Part shown: positions 33,046 to 43,337 of the stretch, one piece after another
Numbering within the stretch: the stretch's first letter is position 1
Layout of the letters: each line of letters starts with the position of its first letter
From: Coenobita brevimanus
Taxonomy: Eukaryota > Arthropoda > Malacostraca > Decapoda > Coenobitidae
DNA: 64,000 nt
NCBI GenBank assembly: GCA_032717465.1
Contig: CM064670.1
Span: forward strand, 13,360,431-13,424,430
Direction: 5' to 3'
Position numbers and translations under genes: made by a program
Notes under the pieces: model-generated
Databases searched by the model: none
Told to the model about the DNA's origin: nothing
The model's input: only the letters and a program-made list of their open reading frames with translations

Positions 33046-33885
33046 AGGGTTGGTGGCAGTACTGTAAAAGACAAGGGAGAGTGGCCATGTGCAGTCTGCC
33101 ACAATGGCGTGCGAAGTAATTCCATCTTGTGCAGTGTTTGTGATAAATGGGTGCACAAGAGATGTAGTGGTATCAGAGGAAGACTGCGAGATAATGCTGA
33201 TTTTATGTGTGTGGCATGTCAGGGAGAGCAAGTGGAGATTGTTAGGCATGAAAGGATTGAACTTGCTGGTAAGTCACCTGAGTGTGTGGAAGTTTTGTTA
33301 TTTGGGAGACATGTTGTGTGCTGGAGGTGTGGCTGGAGCTAGTGCTGTGGCTGGGGTGAGAAGTGGTTGGAAGAAGTTCAGGGAGCTCTTGCCTCTCCTG
33401 ACATTGAGAGGATTCTCCCTATGTGCTATGGGGTTTTTGTATGCAGCACGTGTTAGGAGTGTAATGCTGTATGGCAGTGAGACCTCGGCAGTAAAGGAGG
33501 ATATTTGCAGGCTCAGACGTACAGAAATGACAATGATTAGGTGTATGTGCAGTGCATCCCTGCATGCAAGGCCTGGGGGGGGCTGGGTTTGCGATGAAAG
33601 AGTTGAGAGGTAGGATGGGACTGGAGTGTATTGGTGTTGTGATGAGGAGAGGCAGATTGAGGTGGTTTGGGCATGTGGAGAGAATGGGGGATGATAACTG
33701 GGTGCAAAAGGTGAGAAGTGTTCATATTGGGGGTGGGGTTGTGAGGGGTAGACCGAGACAGACGTGGAACAAGGTCATTAAGTGTGACCTCAGGGTTAAG
33801 GGACTGAACAGGGAGGCTGTAATAGATTGTGCGGCATGGAGAGCCGCCATTAGGTGACCAAGGCCAACGCATGCAAGCATGTTGT
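33046..33885 (+). mobile_element. LINE-C copy 2, internal/3' piece
   Basis: Begins after the RT catalytic region and runs to the A-rich tail ACAAAAATGAACAC. The first frame (33050-33342) encodes a cysteine-rich finger; after a frameshift near 33300 the second (33290-33613) has LRGFSLCAMGFLYAARVRS and LYGSETSAV; the third (33552-33857) has FGHVERMGDDNWVQKV and RGRPRQTW. Same order as LINE-C copy 1. Confidence 0.82.
33050..33342 (+). pseudogene. LINE-C PHD-like zinc finger segment
   Basis: Reads STVKDKGEWPCAVC, NGVRSNSILCSVCDKWVHKR, CSGIRGRLRD and FMCVACQGEQVEI. The spacing Cys-x2-Cys, Cys-x2-Cys, His-x2-Cys, Cys-x2-Cys is that of a PHD-like finger, lying after the RT domain in this LINE family. 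I recall similar fingers in animal LINE polyproteins, but the exact family name is not certain. The frame ends at a stop after RCGWS, so the copy is dead. Confidence 0.72.
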
Positions 33886-34339
33886 AGCCTTCAAAAACAA
33901 AAATGAACACGATATATCTATAGTACATAAATACACATACACACATACTGTATACATCCATACCCTGATTTCCAGCACTGTTGTGTACCAGTGGGAGTGT
34001 TCAGTCAGCGAGTATGTCAGATATCGAAGCAGTTTTCCCCATAAGATACTGAAGGAAAGCCTGAGATGCATTCCAGACCGAAACCCAAACTCTCATATAA
34101 CTTAATCATTAGAAACTGAACAGAAACACCTGGGTAATGTTATTATCCTCATAAACAATGCTATTGCTAAAAAATCAGACTTGAAACAACACAAGCAGGA
34201 AGGTAAGGTAGGTAGGGCATACAGTGTGAGATGCTTCTAGGAAACTTTCTCTAATTATCAACACCAAACTACATGCACAGTACACACTAACTTCCTTTTC
34301 CAAAATTCAATAACAAATCATGGCTACACAACACACAGC
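33886..34339 (-). other. SF3B3 intron, no recognised element
   Basis: AT-rich, with nothing that resembles the named repeats. The G-rich stretch near 34352-34368 belongs to or borders LINE-F. Confidence 0.5.
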
Positions 34340-34636
34340 ATCGGAGTCCCCGGGGGAGGGGGGGAGGGGACCATAAATGCCCCTACCTTCTGCCCCTCTC
34401 CTGGTGACCAGGCGAGCTGCCTGGAACCACTGTCTGACTCACTTCTTCTTCATTTCTGCAACATTCGCGGCCTTTCCTCTAACTTTCGCTCTATTGAGCA
34501 CCACCTCTCCTTCTCTAAACCTCACCTTCTCATCCTAACTGAGACTCAGCTGTCTGAGGCAACTTACAGCAAACCCTTTTCTGTATCCTCCTACTTTCTC
34601 TATATTCATTTCCAAGCCAAAGGTGGCTGTTGTGTA

Positions 34637-36034
34637 CAGTGCTCGTCAGAAGTATAGAGCGCCCTGCGTCCCTCCTGAGAAACAAACCTTTCAACATTGA
34701 AAAAACATATAAATAATGCATTTTATTTACCTTTAGTGCTTCGTAGGGTAGCCTTTACGTTTCTTCACGGACCTGAGACGTCTTGGAAGTGAAAGGGCGA
34801 GGCTCCTGAGGTGCTGGAGGGGTATTTTGTCCCAGGAGTCACGAATGGCGGCTTCCAACTTAGGCAGAGAGCTCACGTCTTTCCCTTGGAGACTCTTCTT
34901 TACGAGGTACCAGAGGTTTTCAATGGGGTTGAGGTCTGGGCTATTTCCTGGCCAGTCTGTCATGAATGATACCTCGCAGTCACGAAGCCAATTGGTGACC
35001 GATTTGGCCTTGTGAGCAGGTGCACCGTCCTGCTGAAACACTCGTGCACCTGTTAGCTCGAAGGAGTCTGGTAAATGATCACACAGAAGCTCCAGGTAAA
35101 CATCCTGATTCACTCTGATGTTCTTGGGAAGTACAACAAGCTTCCCCAAACCCTTCCCTGAGAAACAACCCCATACCATGAGTGAATCAGGATGTTTAAC
35201 TGTGCTTTCTACATACCGTGGGTCAAGTGGGTCACTACCTTTGCGTCGATACACACGTGCTCCTCTGTTACAGGTAACACTAAACGTTGCCTCATCAGAC
35301 CACAACACTGACAACCATTGCTCCTCACCCCAGGTTAGATATTTATTAGCAAAGGAAAGCCTACGAATTCTCTGGCTCTTGGTGAGAAGAGGCTTTTTCA
35401 CAGGCCTGTGACTTGTGTAACCAAGCTCATGCACCCTACGAGACACTGTTCTCACTGACACCTCACCAAACACTTCCGGGTTGCTCTCCTTAATTTTCCT
35501 TGCACTCACACGAGGATTAAACTCCACTGCACGTTTTAAAACATTAACAGACCTTGGGGAAGTTTTCCTAGGCCTACCAGACCGCGGTTTCTTTGTGGGA
35601 ACTGCACCACTGTTTTCCTCCCGAAACCGTGCACACCAACGACGCACTGTCGATCGTGCCACACCAACCAATTCACTAATTTCCTTTGTCTGGTGGCCTG
35701 CCTCCTTTAGAGCAATGATCTGGGATATGATTTCACTCGATAGTTCACGGGTAGGTGCCATAACAAAGTTGTGAAGGCCAGAACACTGCGGGACACTCGG
35801 TAAAAAATGGCGCAATTTGAGAGGGACACTCGGCGGAGTTCCTCTCTCTCAGGCAGCCCGTGGGCGACTGAGGCGGGAACCAACCAGTGCGTCGGAAGGC
35901 CCCAGGCTACCGTGACGTCATGCTCGGAGCTCAAACTTGTGGCTCAATTCTTACCCCCCAGAATGGGTGATTCTTTTTGGGCCATAAGTATTGCGCGCCT
36001 GGCGGACAACGCTGAATACTTCTGACGAGCACTG
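34637..36034 (-). mobile_element. Tc1-like element, copy b (intact transposase)
   Basis: 1398 bases. Inverted ends start CAGTGCTCGTCAGAAGTAT, flanked by TA at 34635-34636 and 36035-36036. It is inserted in the endonuclease region of LINE-F: removing the element and one TA restores an open LINE-F frame across the site. Opposite in orientation to copy a, 3.9 kb away. Confidence 0.96.
34733..35761 (-). CDS. Tc1-like DD35E transposase, intact
   Basis: 342 codons from MAPTRELSSE, the start shared with copy a; the frame is open further upstream to 35815, but that extension lies in the element's 5' region. The N-terminal helix-turn-helix (about residues 5-45, with KEISELVGVARSTVRRW) is followed by an SGRPRKTSPR hook (61-70) and a second HTH (about 75-115). 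The catalytic triad is Asp156 (LWSDEATF), Asp245 (QQDGAPAH) and Glu281 (NSPDLNPIENLW), with 35 residues between the last two, against 34 in canonical Tc1. It would cut and paste the element at TA sites. Length is normal for the family (about 340). No stop or frameshift; whether it is expressed cannot be seen. Confidence 0.95.
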   Translation of the reverse strand: MAPTRELSSEIISQIIALKEAGHQTKEISELVGVARSTVRRWCARFREENSGAVPTKKPRSGRPRKTSPRSVNVLKRAVEFNPRVSARKIKESNPEVFGEVSVRTVSRRVHELGYTSHRPVKKPLLTKSQRIRRLSFANKYLTWGEEQWLSVLWSDEATFSVTCNRGARVYRRKGSDPLDPRYVESTVKHPDSLMVWGCFSGKGLGKLVVLPKNIRVNQDVYLELLCDHLPDSFELTGARVFQQDGAPAHKAKSVTNWLRDCEVSFMTDWPGNSPDLNPIENLWYLVKKSLQGKDVSSLPKLEAAIRDSWDKIPLQHLRSLALSLPRRLRSVKKRKGYPTKH

Positions 36035-36201
36035 TATATATACACAACGACTTATCTTGCTCCCATGTTCCTGAACTCGATTCTGAATTCTCTACACTCT
36101 GGCTTCGGCTTTCCTATCATTCTCTGACTAAATATATCTGCGCTGTTTACTTATCCCCTAATTCTATTGACTACCAAAAATTTTTTGACTATCTTACCTC
36201 T

Positions 36202-36708
36202 ATGATAAAGCACATTCTATCCATTACTCCTTTCTCTGAAATCTCCATTCTAGGAGATTTCAATGTTCACCATCACCTTTGGCTCTCCTCTCCTTTCACT
36301 GATCCACCTGGTAAGCAAGCCTACATCATTTCTATCCTTAATGACCTAGAGAAGCTTGTACAGCACCCTACCCGTATCCCTGACAGCCTTGGAAAGAGCT
36401 CCAACATACCTGACCTCTTCCTTCCAACTGATCCTTCTGCTTACACTGTTAATCTTTTCTCTCTGCTGGGCTCCTCCGATCACAACCTTATTGCCTTAAC
36501 GTGTCCTATCACTCCGGTACAGCCCATGGACCCTCCAAAGAAACGTCATCTGTGGCACTTTCAAGCTCCGGATTGGGAGGCCCTCAGGCAGTACTTCTTT
36601 GATTTTCCCTGGAATGATCATTGTTTCCACAACCGGGAGCCATCTGAGTGTGCCACGCCCATTGTGGAGGTCATTCTCTCGGGCATGGAAGCATACATTC
36701 CCTTCTAA
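36202..36708 (+). pseudogene. LINE-F endonuclease 3' part
   Basis: 168 codons with [20 protein letters not shown], a conserved [19 protein letters not shown] segment, [20 protein letters not shown] and [20 protein letters not shown]. The upstream part of the same domain lies before Tc1b. The frame ends at TAA after MEAYIPF, and the linker continues in another frame (about 36715-36890, HKERAYKRHQSQRTSES in part). Confidence 0.8.
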
Positions 36709-36871
36709 AGTCCTTTGACTTATGCAAGAAAGCCTTTGTTTAATCACACTTGTTCTAATGCTGTCCACAACAAGGAGAGGGCCTATAAAAGGCATCAGAG
36801 CCAGCGCACCTCTGAGTCACATCTTTATTATGTTTCTGCCTGGAATCGTGCTAAGTCTGTTCTTCGCTCTG

Positions 36872-37555
36872 CTAAAAATAATTACAATCTCTTGGTGTCC
36901 AGTCAGTCAACCTCCTGCTCCATCGGTTATCCCTTATTCCTGATACATGGCCTGCCCCCCTCCACTTCTGTTCTTTTATAACTTCTATAATATCTTTGAC
37001 TTTAGTCTGCTCTCTTACCCAAGTTGATCTTTTCCTGCCTCTTAAAGATATTCCTAACATTGACCTTTCCATTGCCCTCTGAAAACGGATTAATTTATTT
37101 TTCATCGATTTTGTCAGTTTCCAGGTCTCACAACCATATGTCATAGCTAGAATTATACATTCGTTATATACTTTTCGTTTCATACAAACTGGCAAGCTAC
37201 TTTTCATAATGTCTCTATGTTTCCTGAAAGCTTTCCATCCAATTGTACTTTTTATTTTGCTATCATTATCTTTTGTTAACTTTAGCATTTGTCCCACATA
37301 ATTGTACTCCTCGGCTTCTTCAAGAATTTCTCTGCTTATTCTGATGACGCTCTTTGGTGTCTGTGGATTAAACATTACTTTAGTTTTACTCCGGTTCATC
37401 TTTAGCCCTACTTTGAGACTTTCTCTGTTCAGGTCATTTAGTATTTCTTGCAATGTCTCTGCTGTTTCTGAGATTAGGATAATGTCATCTGCAAATCTTA
37501 AATGGTTTAGCTTTTCTCCATCTTTGATCACTCCTTTGTTTTCCCAGTCTAGCAT
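36872..37555 (-). pseudogene. LINE-E RT C-terminal half
   Basis: 227 codons, starting just upstream of motif C (HLRFADDIILISE). It continues with KVGLKMNRSKTKVMFN, EEYNYVGQMLKL, TYGCETWKLTKSMKNKLIRF and HVSGIRDNRWSRRLTDWTPR, typical of the RTE clade. The upstream palm motifs lie in 37600-38110 (KGDSEDLSNYQPISLLSVIY, EQAGFQSGYSAIDHLH) with stops between. Confidence 0.85.
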
Positions 37556-39045
37556 TCTGAAAATACTTTATAGGCATTCTGTACATAATTTTGGTGAAAT
37601 TGTATCTCCCTGATGCACGCCCTTCTTAATCCTAATTTTCTCTGAGTCCTTATTTACAGTATATGTTTTCAAGCAGTTTTACAATGTTCTCATTCACTCC
37701 TTGTTCTCGCAATGAACTTATAATAGCTATGTGCTCCACTGAGTAGAAAGCTCATAATCAACAAAACCTAATCACAGTGGTTTATTATATTCTGTAGTTT
37801 CCTCAATTAGTTGATTCACTGTGTGTAGATGATCAATAGCTGAATACCCGCTTTGGAAACCTGCCTGTTCACGAGGTTGGTTTTCCTCCAAATTTATTGT
37901 TATTCTGTTTGAAAGGACTTTAGTGAAGAGTTTGTAAATGACTGATAATAAGCTAATGGGCTGATAATTACTAAGATCTTCTGAGTCACCTTTCTTGTAA
38001 AGTAAAATAGCTATTGCATTACACCATTTTTTGGGAATTTTCTTCGTCTTTATACATTGAGTAAGTAAGTGAGCAAGCCTAATTTGTACTTCTACTACTG
38101 CATCCAACAGTAAATCTGCTACTATTCCATCTTCTCCTGGAGCTTTCCCTCTTTACATATTTCTAAGAGAAATATTTACTTCGTCTGGTGTTACCTCAGG
38201 TATTTCACTTGTGTCAACTGAAAAGTTAGCTATTGGTATTATGGTTTTTGATGCATACAGTTCTTTGTAAAATTCTTCAACTCTCTTCAACATCTTATCT
38301 CTGAGTTTAATGACTTCACAGTTTTTGTCTTTCGGTGATGTAATTTGTTGCTTTCCTAGTGCCATTTTACTTTGGACTTGTTTCAGACTTCCTTTTTTGA
38401 TGGTTTCTTTGATCTGATCCATGCTTCTCTTTCTTTTTCTTCTCTCTGTCTTTTCTTGATAAGCTTATTTAATTCCGCTCATTCTATTTCATTCTTCTCT
38501 GTTTTTACTTTCATTTCCTTTCTTTTTTTCATGAGCTCAAGTGTCACTTCTGAATACTTCTTGGCTTTGGTTGTATTAGGTTTTCCTACTACCTCAGCTG
38601 ATCCTCTTAGCATTTTTGTTAGTCTGTCATTCAGCTATCAATGTCACATTCAGCATTACTCAGAGACTGAAATCTGTTCCTTATTTCCAACTGAAAGGCT
38701 GCTTTATTATTGTTTAATTTTACTGAGGATATCTTTTTATCTATAATCATCTTCTATCTTTCAGTTTTCAAACTGAATCTGGCTGTGCAACCACCATTCT
38801 ATGGTCATTTCCGATATTTACTTTGTTGATAACTGTGATGTTTGTGATCATGTTATTCTTATCGCTATAATAAAGACGATTTCGTTCTTTGTTTCTCCAT
38901 TTGGGCTTCTCCAGATCCACTTTCTCCCTGTTCTTTTGTAGAAGAATGTGTTCATTAATCTCATGTTGTACATTTCAGCAGAGCTTACCAGAATTTCTCC
39001 TCTTTCGTTCCATTCTCCCACTCCAAATTTTCCCATGCATGCTTC

Positions 39046-42000
39046 TCCTGGGGGTAGGGTTTTTTTTTTTTTCAAGAATACTCCCCCAGTATCTCTGCTT
39101 GTCATAAAAGGAGACTAAAAGGGTTGGCGGAGGGTTAGTGCCCTTCCCCGGAAAACAACTACCTAAAAAGACAAACGATAAACCTCGGACAAGGACTGAC
39201 CAAAAGATGACGACCAAGGACCGGACAAAGGACATGGTTATAGGAACTTGGAATGTAAGGAGAGCGAATGATGAGGTGAAAGACAAAGAGATTGTCCAGG
39301 TGACTTGAGGGTGCGAAAGTTGATGTATGCGGAATAACTGAAACGAAATGGAGAGGTAAGAGTGAGAGAGAATGGGAGTATGGATGGGGTATATGTGCAG
39401 GAGTAGGTGAGAATGAGAGGGCAAAAGAAGGAGTAGGTATAGTTGTGAGTAAAAGATGGAAGAAGAGCATAAGACAGTATGGATCAGTTGGGTCAAGGAT
39501 TGTGTGGGTAAGATTGAAAGTTGGAATACAAATGTGGGCGATTGTGTATGTATGTGTCAACGCAAGATTGTGCATGCAGAGTGAGAGAAGAGTTCTGGAC
39601 AAATGTGGAAGTGTGCATGGAAAAGTTTGGAAGGAATGAGAGAGTGTTTTTGAGCGGTGATATGAAAGGTAAAGTAGGGAATGTGAAGGTGGATGGAATA
39701 CTTGGGGAGTGGGGTGTGCCTGCTGAGATAGATGAGAATGGCAGTGCGTTAGTGGACATTTGTGCTGGGAGGGGGTTGGTGACAGCCAATACCCTCTTCA
39801 GGCACAAGATGATCCACAGGTATACATGGCAAGTGATGAGAAGGGTGGGTGGTGAACTGAATGAAAGGAAGGCAATGATTGATTATGTGTGTGTGGATGA
39901 AAGGATGCGATAATGTGTAATGGATGCAAGAGCTTATAGAGGTTGGAGAAGTGGACTTTCTGACCACTACTTGGTGGTGGCCAGAATCAAGGTCCAATTA
40001 GGATGGAGAAATAGAAGAAGCGAAGGATGGGAAGAAGGAGTATTTGTAAGGAGAGTGGAAAGGTTACAAGAGGATGAGAAAAAGGCAGAGTATAAGAGAG
40101 AAGTGGAGGGATGATTGGGCAAATATGAATTGGAGCAGATAGAGGATGTCGAAGGTGTGTGCAGGAAATTTACAGAAGAAATATGTGCAGCATGTGATGT
40201 GGTGTGTGGGATGAAGAGAAGACAGAGGGCTGTGCAAGGAACAGCGTGGTGGAATGAAGAGGTAAGACAGGCTGTGGCACAAAAGAAGAAAGCATACAAT
40301 GAATGGATGAGAAACTGAGGCGTGGAAGAAGTTGAGAGACGGAAGAGAGAGTTATATGTAGAAAGAAAGAAGTGAAAAAATTAGTAAAAGAGAGTAAGAA
40401 GAGAGCGGATGAGGAATTTGGAAGGAACTTGAGTGTAAAGTGGAGGGACTGTAAGAAAATGTTCTGGAACGAGGTGAAAAGAGGAAGACAGGGTGGAAGT
40501 GAAGTTACCAGGGGTATGAAAGATAAAATGGTGGATTACTAGTGGAGAAGGGAGAAAAAGTGAGCAGATGGAGAGAACACTTTAAGGAATTGTTGAACAT
40601 AGACGATGGAAGTAATACGAGTATAAGTGGCTGGGGAATGGCTGGGAGGAGGAGGGAGGTGAGAAGACAGGAAGAAATCAGTAGGATAGAAGCAATGGAA
40701 GCAATGAAGAAAGTTAAATTGGGGAAAGCCCCAGGAATTGATGGAGTGTGTGGTGAAATGCTGAAGTATGGGGAGAGATAGTAGTAGAAGGGATGTGGAA
40801 AAAGTGTAGATTGGCCTGGGAGGAAGGTAGAGTCCCGGAGGATTGGAAGTCAGGTAAAATTATTCCCTTGTACAAAGGAAAAGGGGAAAAAGAAGTGTGT
40901 GGTAATCATAGGGGCATCTGTCCTCTTAGTATAATAGGAAAAGTGTATGTAGGATACTTATTTACAGAGTTAGAGACAGAACAGAGGAATTAGTTGGAGA
41001 AGAACAGGGAGGCTTTAGGAAGGGAAAAGGCTGTGTAGATCAGATATTCATTCCTAGATCTTTAGTGGAAAAGTTTCCAGAGAAGGGAAAGAAGTTGTAT
41101 GCGGCTTTCATGGATTTGGAGAAAGCATACGACAGGGTGGATAGACAAGGCTTGTGGAAAGTATTAACCCATCACGTCCCGAGGTTTTCCGCACCTCTGA
41201 CATCCCCCAGTCCCGAGGTATTTTCGAAAAAAAATTTTTTGGCTAAAACCTTCGCTTTTGGTGAGAAACATCGAAAATTCATAGAGAAATCGCTCACCTG
41301 AGGTTTAAAATACCCAATCCAGGTAGGAGTTCCTCCTTACCTGACTGGGTTTTCTAACATGCTGGCACCAAAGAAAACGAGTTCTATGGGAGGGTAACTA
41401 TTTTATCCACTCATAAACGGTATTTATTTATTTACTTGGTACGAATGTATATGTAGTATGAGAGTATATTGGTTTTCAAGCAGTAATAAAGGCATTATAA
41501 GCATTGTTTCACTCACTAACTAATCACCATACCTGACCTTTTTTTGCCACATTACCTGATCATTATTTCTGGCTGTTTCTTCTCCTAATGCTATGTAAAC
41601 ATTGTCCTCCACATTGTCATCGATTGGGGAATCACTCTAGCCCTGAATATCTTTACCAGCTAGGTCACTGATAACAGGTCCTTTGCCAAGACAATGGCGT
41701 GAGGGGGGGAGGGGGGAGGTTATGCGGTGTAAGGCATTGTCCCTGCTTGGCATCTTGTAAAGGAATAGAGGAAGGTGTCCCGTGTATACATACGAAAAAT
41801 CACGCGCGAAAATTGAAAATTGTGCAAATTAGGGACCTTGCAATTGCACAACGTACTGGTACGTTGCCGGGACTGGCAAATGCAAATCGTTGCAACGTAC
41901 CCATACATCAACGGGACGGGGCGGGTTAAGAATATATGGAGTAGATGGGATGTTGTTGAATGCTGTGAAGAGTATGTACGATGGTGCGAAGGCTGCAGTG

Positions 42001-43022
42001 CATGTGGATGGTGAACTGAGTGAATTTTTCTCTTTGAAAGTTGGGTTGAAACAAGGATGTGTCATGTCTCCATGGTTGTTCAATCTGTACATGGATGGGG
42101 TAATAAAAGAGGTACACGGTAGGGTGGTGGATGTTGGAGTGGCCCTGGTGAGAGAGCGTAGTGTTTGGAAACTCCCTGTACTGTTGTTTGCAGATGATAC
42201 TGTGTTGTTGAGTGATGACAAAGGAGAGCTGCAAGGCTTGGTGGATGAGTTTGGGAGAGTGTGTAAGAAACGGAATCTAAAGGTGAATGTAGGGAAGAGT
42301 AAAGTGATGGTCTTTGCGAGAGGTGAAGTCAGTGAATGTACAGCGAGGTTGGATGGTGAGGAATTGGAAAATGTGAGTACAGTGTACGTTTAAGTACTTG
42401 GGTAATGTGATGAGTAAGAATAGAGGTTTGGAGGGTGAAACGCTTCAAAGGGTACACCAGGGAAGAAAGACTGCTGGTTCCTTGAAAGCTGTGATATGAA
42501 GCAGGGAAGTGAGCATGGAAGTGAAAAAGTTACTACATGACAGTATTGTGATACCAACTCTAACGTACGGAAGTGAAGCTTGGACGTTGCTGGAAGGACA
42601 CAAGTCAAGAGTGAGAGCAGTGGAAGTTATTTAAAAGAAGCCTGTGGAGTAACATGGAGACACAGGCTGACAAATGAGGATATAAAGGAGCGTTGTGGTG
42701 TGGATGTATTACGAAACGTTAGGAGGAATACATTGAGGTGGTTTGGCCATGTGGAGAGGATGGAGGGTGAAAGACTGACGAAGAGAGTGTATGTGAGTGA
42801 GCTGGAGGCTGAGGATGAGATGAAGGGATGGGGTGGAGAGGTATATGAGAGAGGGGGAGGCTGAGGATGAGAAGAAGGGATGGGGTGGAGAGGTATATGA
42901 GAGGGGGGGGTGTGAGTTGGGAGCGGGGCAGTGAAATGGCAGGGAACAGGGCGACATGGAGGCGATTTGTTTGTGGCCACCCCGAACGGGATTGAGGCAT
43001 CTCGCAATAGACAGATAGATAG
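39046..43022 (+). mobile_element. LINE-A copy A4, full-length insertion with PB3 inside
   Basis: Begins TCCTGGGGGTAGGG and ends in GCAATAGACAGATAGATAG. It is flanked by a 7-bp duplication ATGCTTC (39039-39045 and 43023-43029) that joins the two halves of LINE-E. Without PB3 it is about 3.2 kb. It has endonuclease motifs (LSGDMKGKVG, SGLSDHYLVVARI) and RT motifs (FMDLEKAYDRVD before PB3; KQGCVMSPWLFNLYMDG and LLFADDTVLLSDDKG after). Stops and small indels show it is inactive; a tandem repeat of about 65 bases near 42800-42900 is an added oddity. Confidence 0.94.
41168..41925. mobile_element. PB3, piggyBac-like MITE in LINE-A4
   Basis: 758 bases flanked by exact TTAA (41164-41167 and 41926-41929). 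The ends are CCCATCACGTCCCG and CCCGCCCCGTCCCG (read inward), 11 of 14 matching. The host LINE-A RT reads straight through the site (WKVL then RIYGV) when the element and one TTAA are removed. Non-coding. The interior has TTTTCGAAAAAAAATTTTTT and a GGGGGGAGGGGGG run near 41700. Confidence 0.92.
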
Positions 43023-43337
43023 ATGCTTCACCATTTTTTGATTTCCCAACTTTTGCATTGAAGTCTCCCATGAGTATAGTATATGTGGTCTTTTCTTCTC
43101 CCATAATCTGGGATATGTCACCATAGAATGTTTCTATTTCTTCATCTGAGTTCTATGAAGTTGGTGCATAAACTTGTATTACTTTCAGGGTACCGATTTA
43201 TTTTTTTGCACAGTCTGATTACCACCAGTGCTGCTCTGTCAGATACACTGTTGAATTTAACAATGTTGTCTGCAAGATTACTGTTTCTTAGAAATCCTAG
43301 AGCACTAACTCTTTCATTTTGCCTTCCTCTGTGTATA

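Larger units (their letters stand above)
34340..36890 (+). mobile_element. LINE-F (jockey/I-like), split by Tc1b
   Basis: The 5' part (34395-34636) reads FLLHFCNIRGLSSNFRSIEH (frame approximate) and HLLILTETQLSEATYS, an APE endonuclease start (N and E motifs). After Tc1b it continues in frame with [32 protein letters not shown] (D and N motif) and [15 protein letters not shown] (Ser-Asp-His), then the linker, and ends near 36890 against LINE-E. No RT part follows. The jockey/I assignment rests on the endonuclease style. Confidence 0.8.
36890..43335 (-). mobile_element. LINE-E (RTE-like), split by LINE-A4
   Basis: Two parts: 36890-39045 and 43023-43335. In reading order (minus strand) the endonuclease begins near 43335, has YTILMGDFNAKVGKSKNGEA at the right junction and continues CMGKFGVGEWNERGE on the other side of the LINE-A4 insertion without loss. 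Then follow MNTFFYKRTGRKWIWRSPNG, the linker, the RT (LLYKKGDSEDLSNYQPISLL, NQPREQAGFQSG, LRFADDIILISETAETL) and TYGCETWKLTKSM. The region downstream of RWSRRLTDWTPRD is missing at 36890. Multiple frameshifts. Confidence 0.88.
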
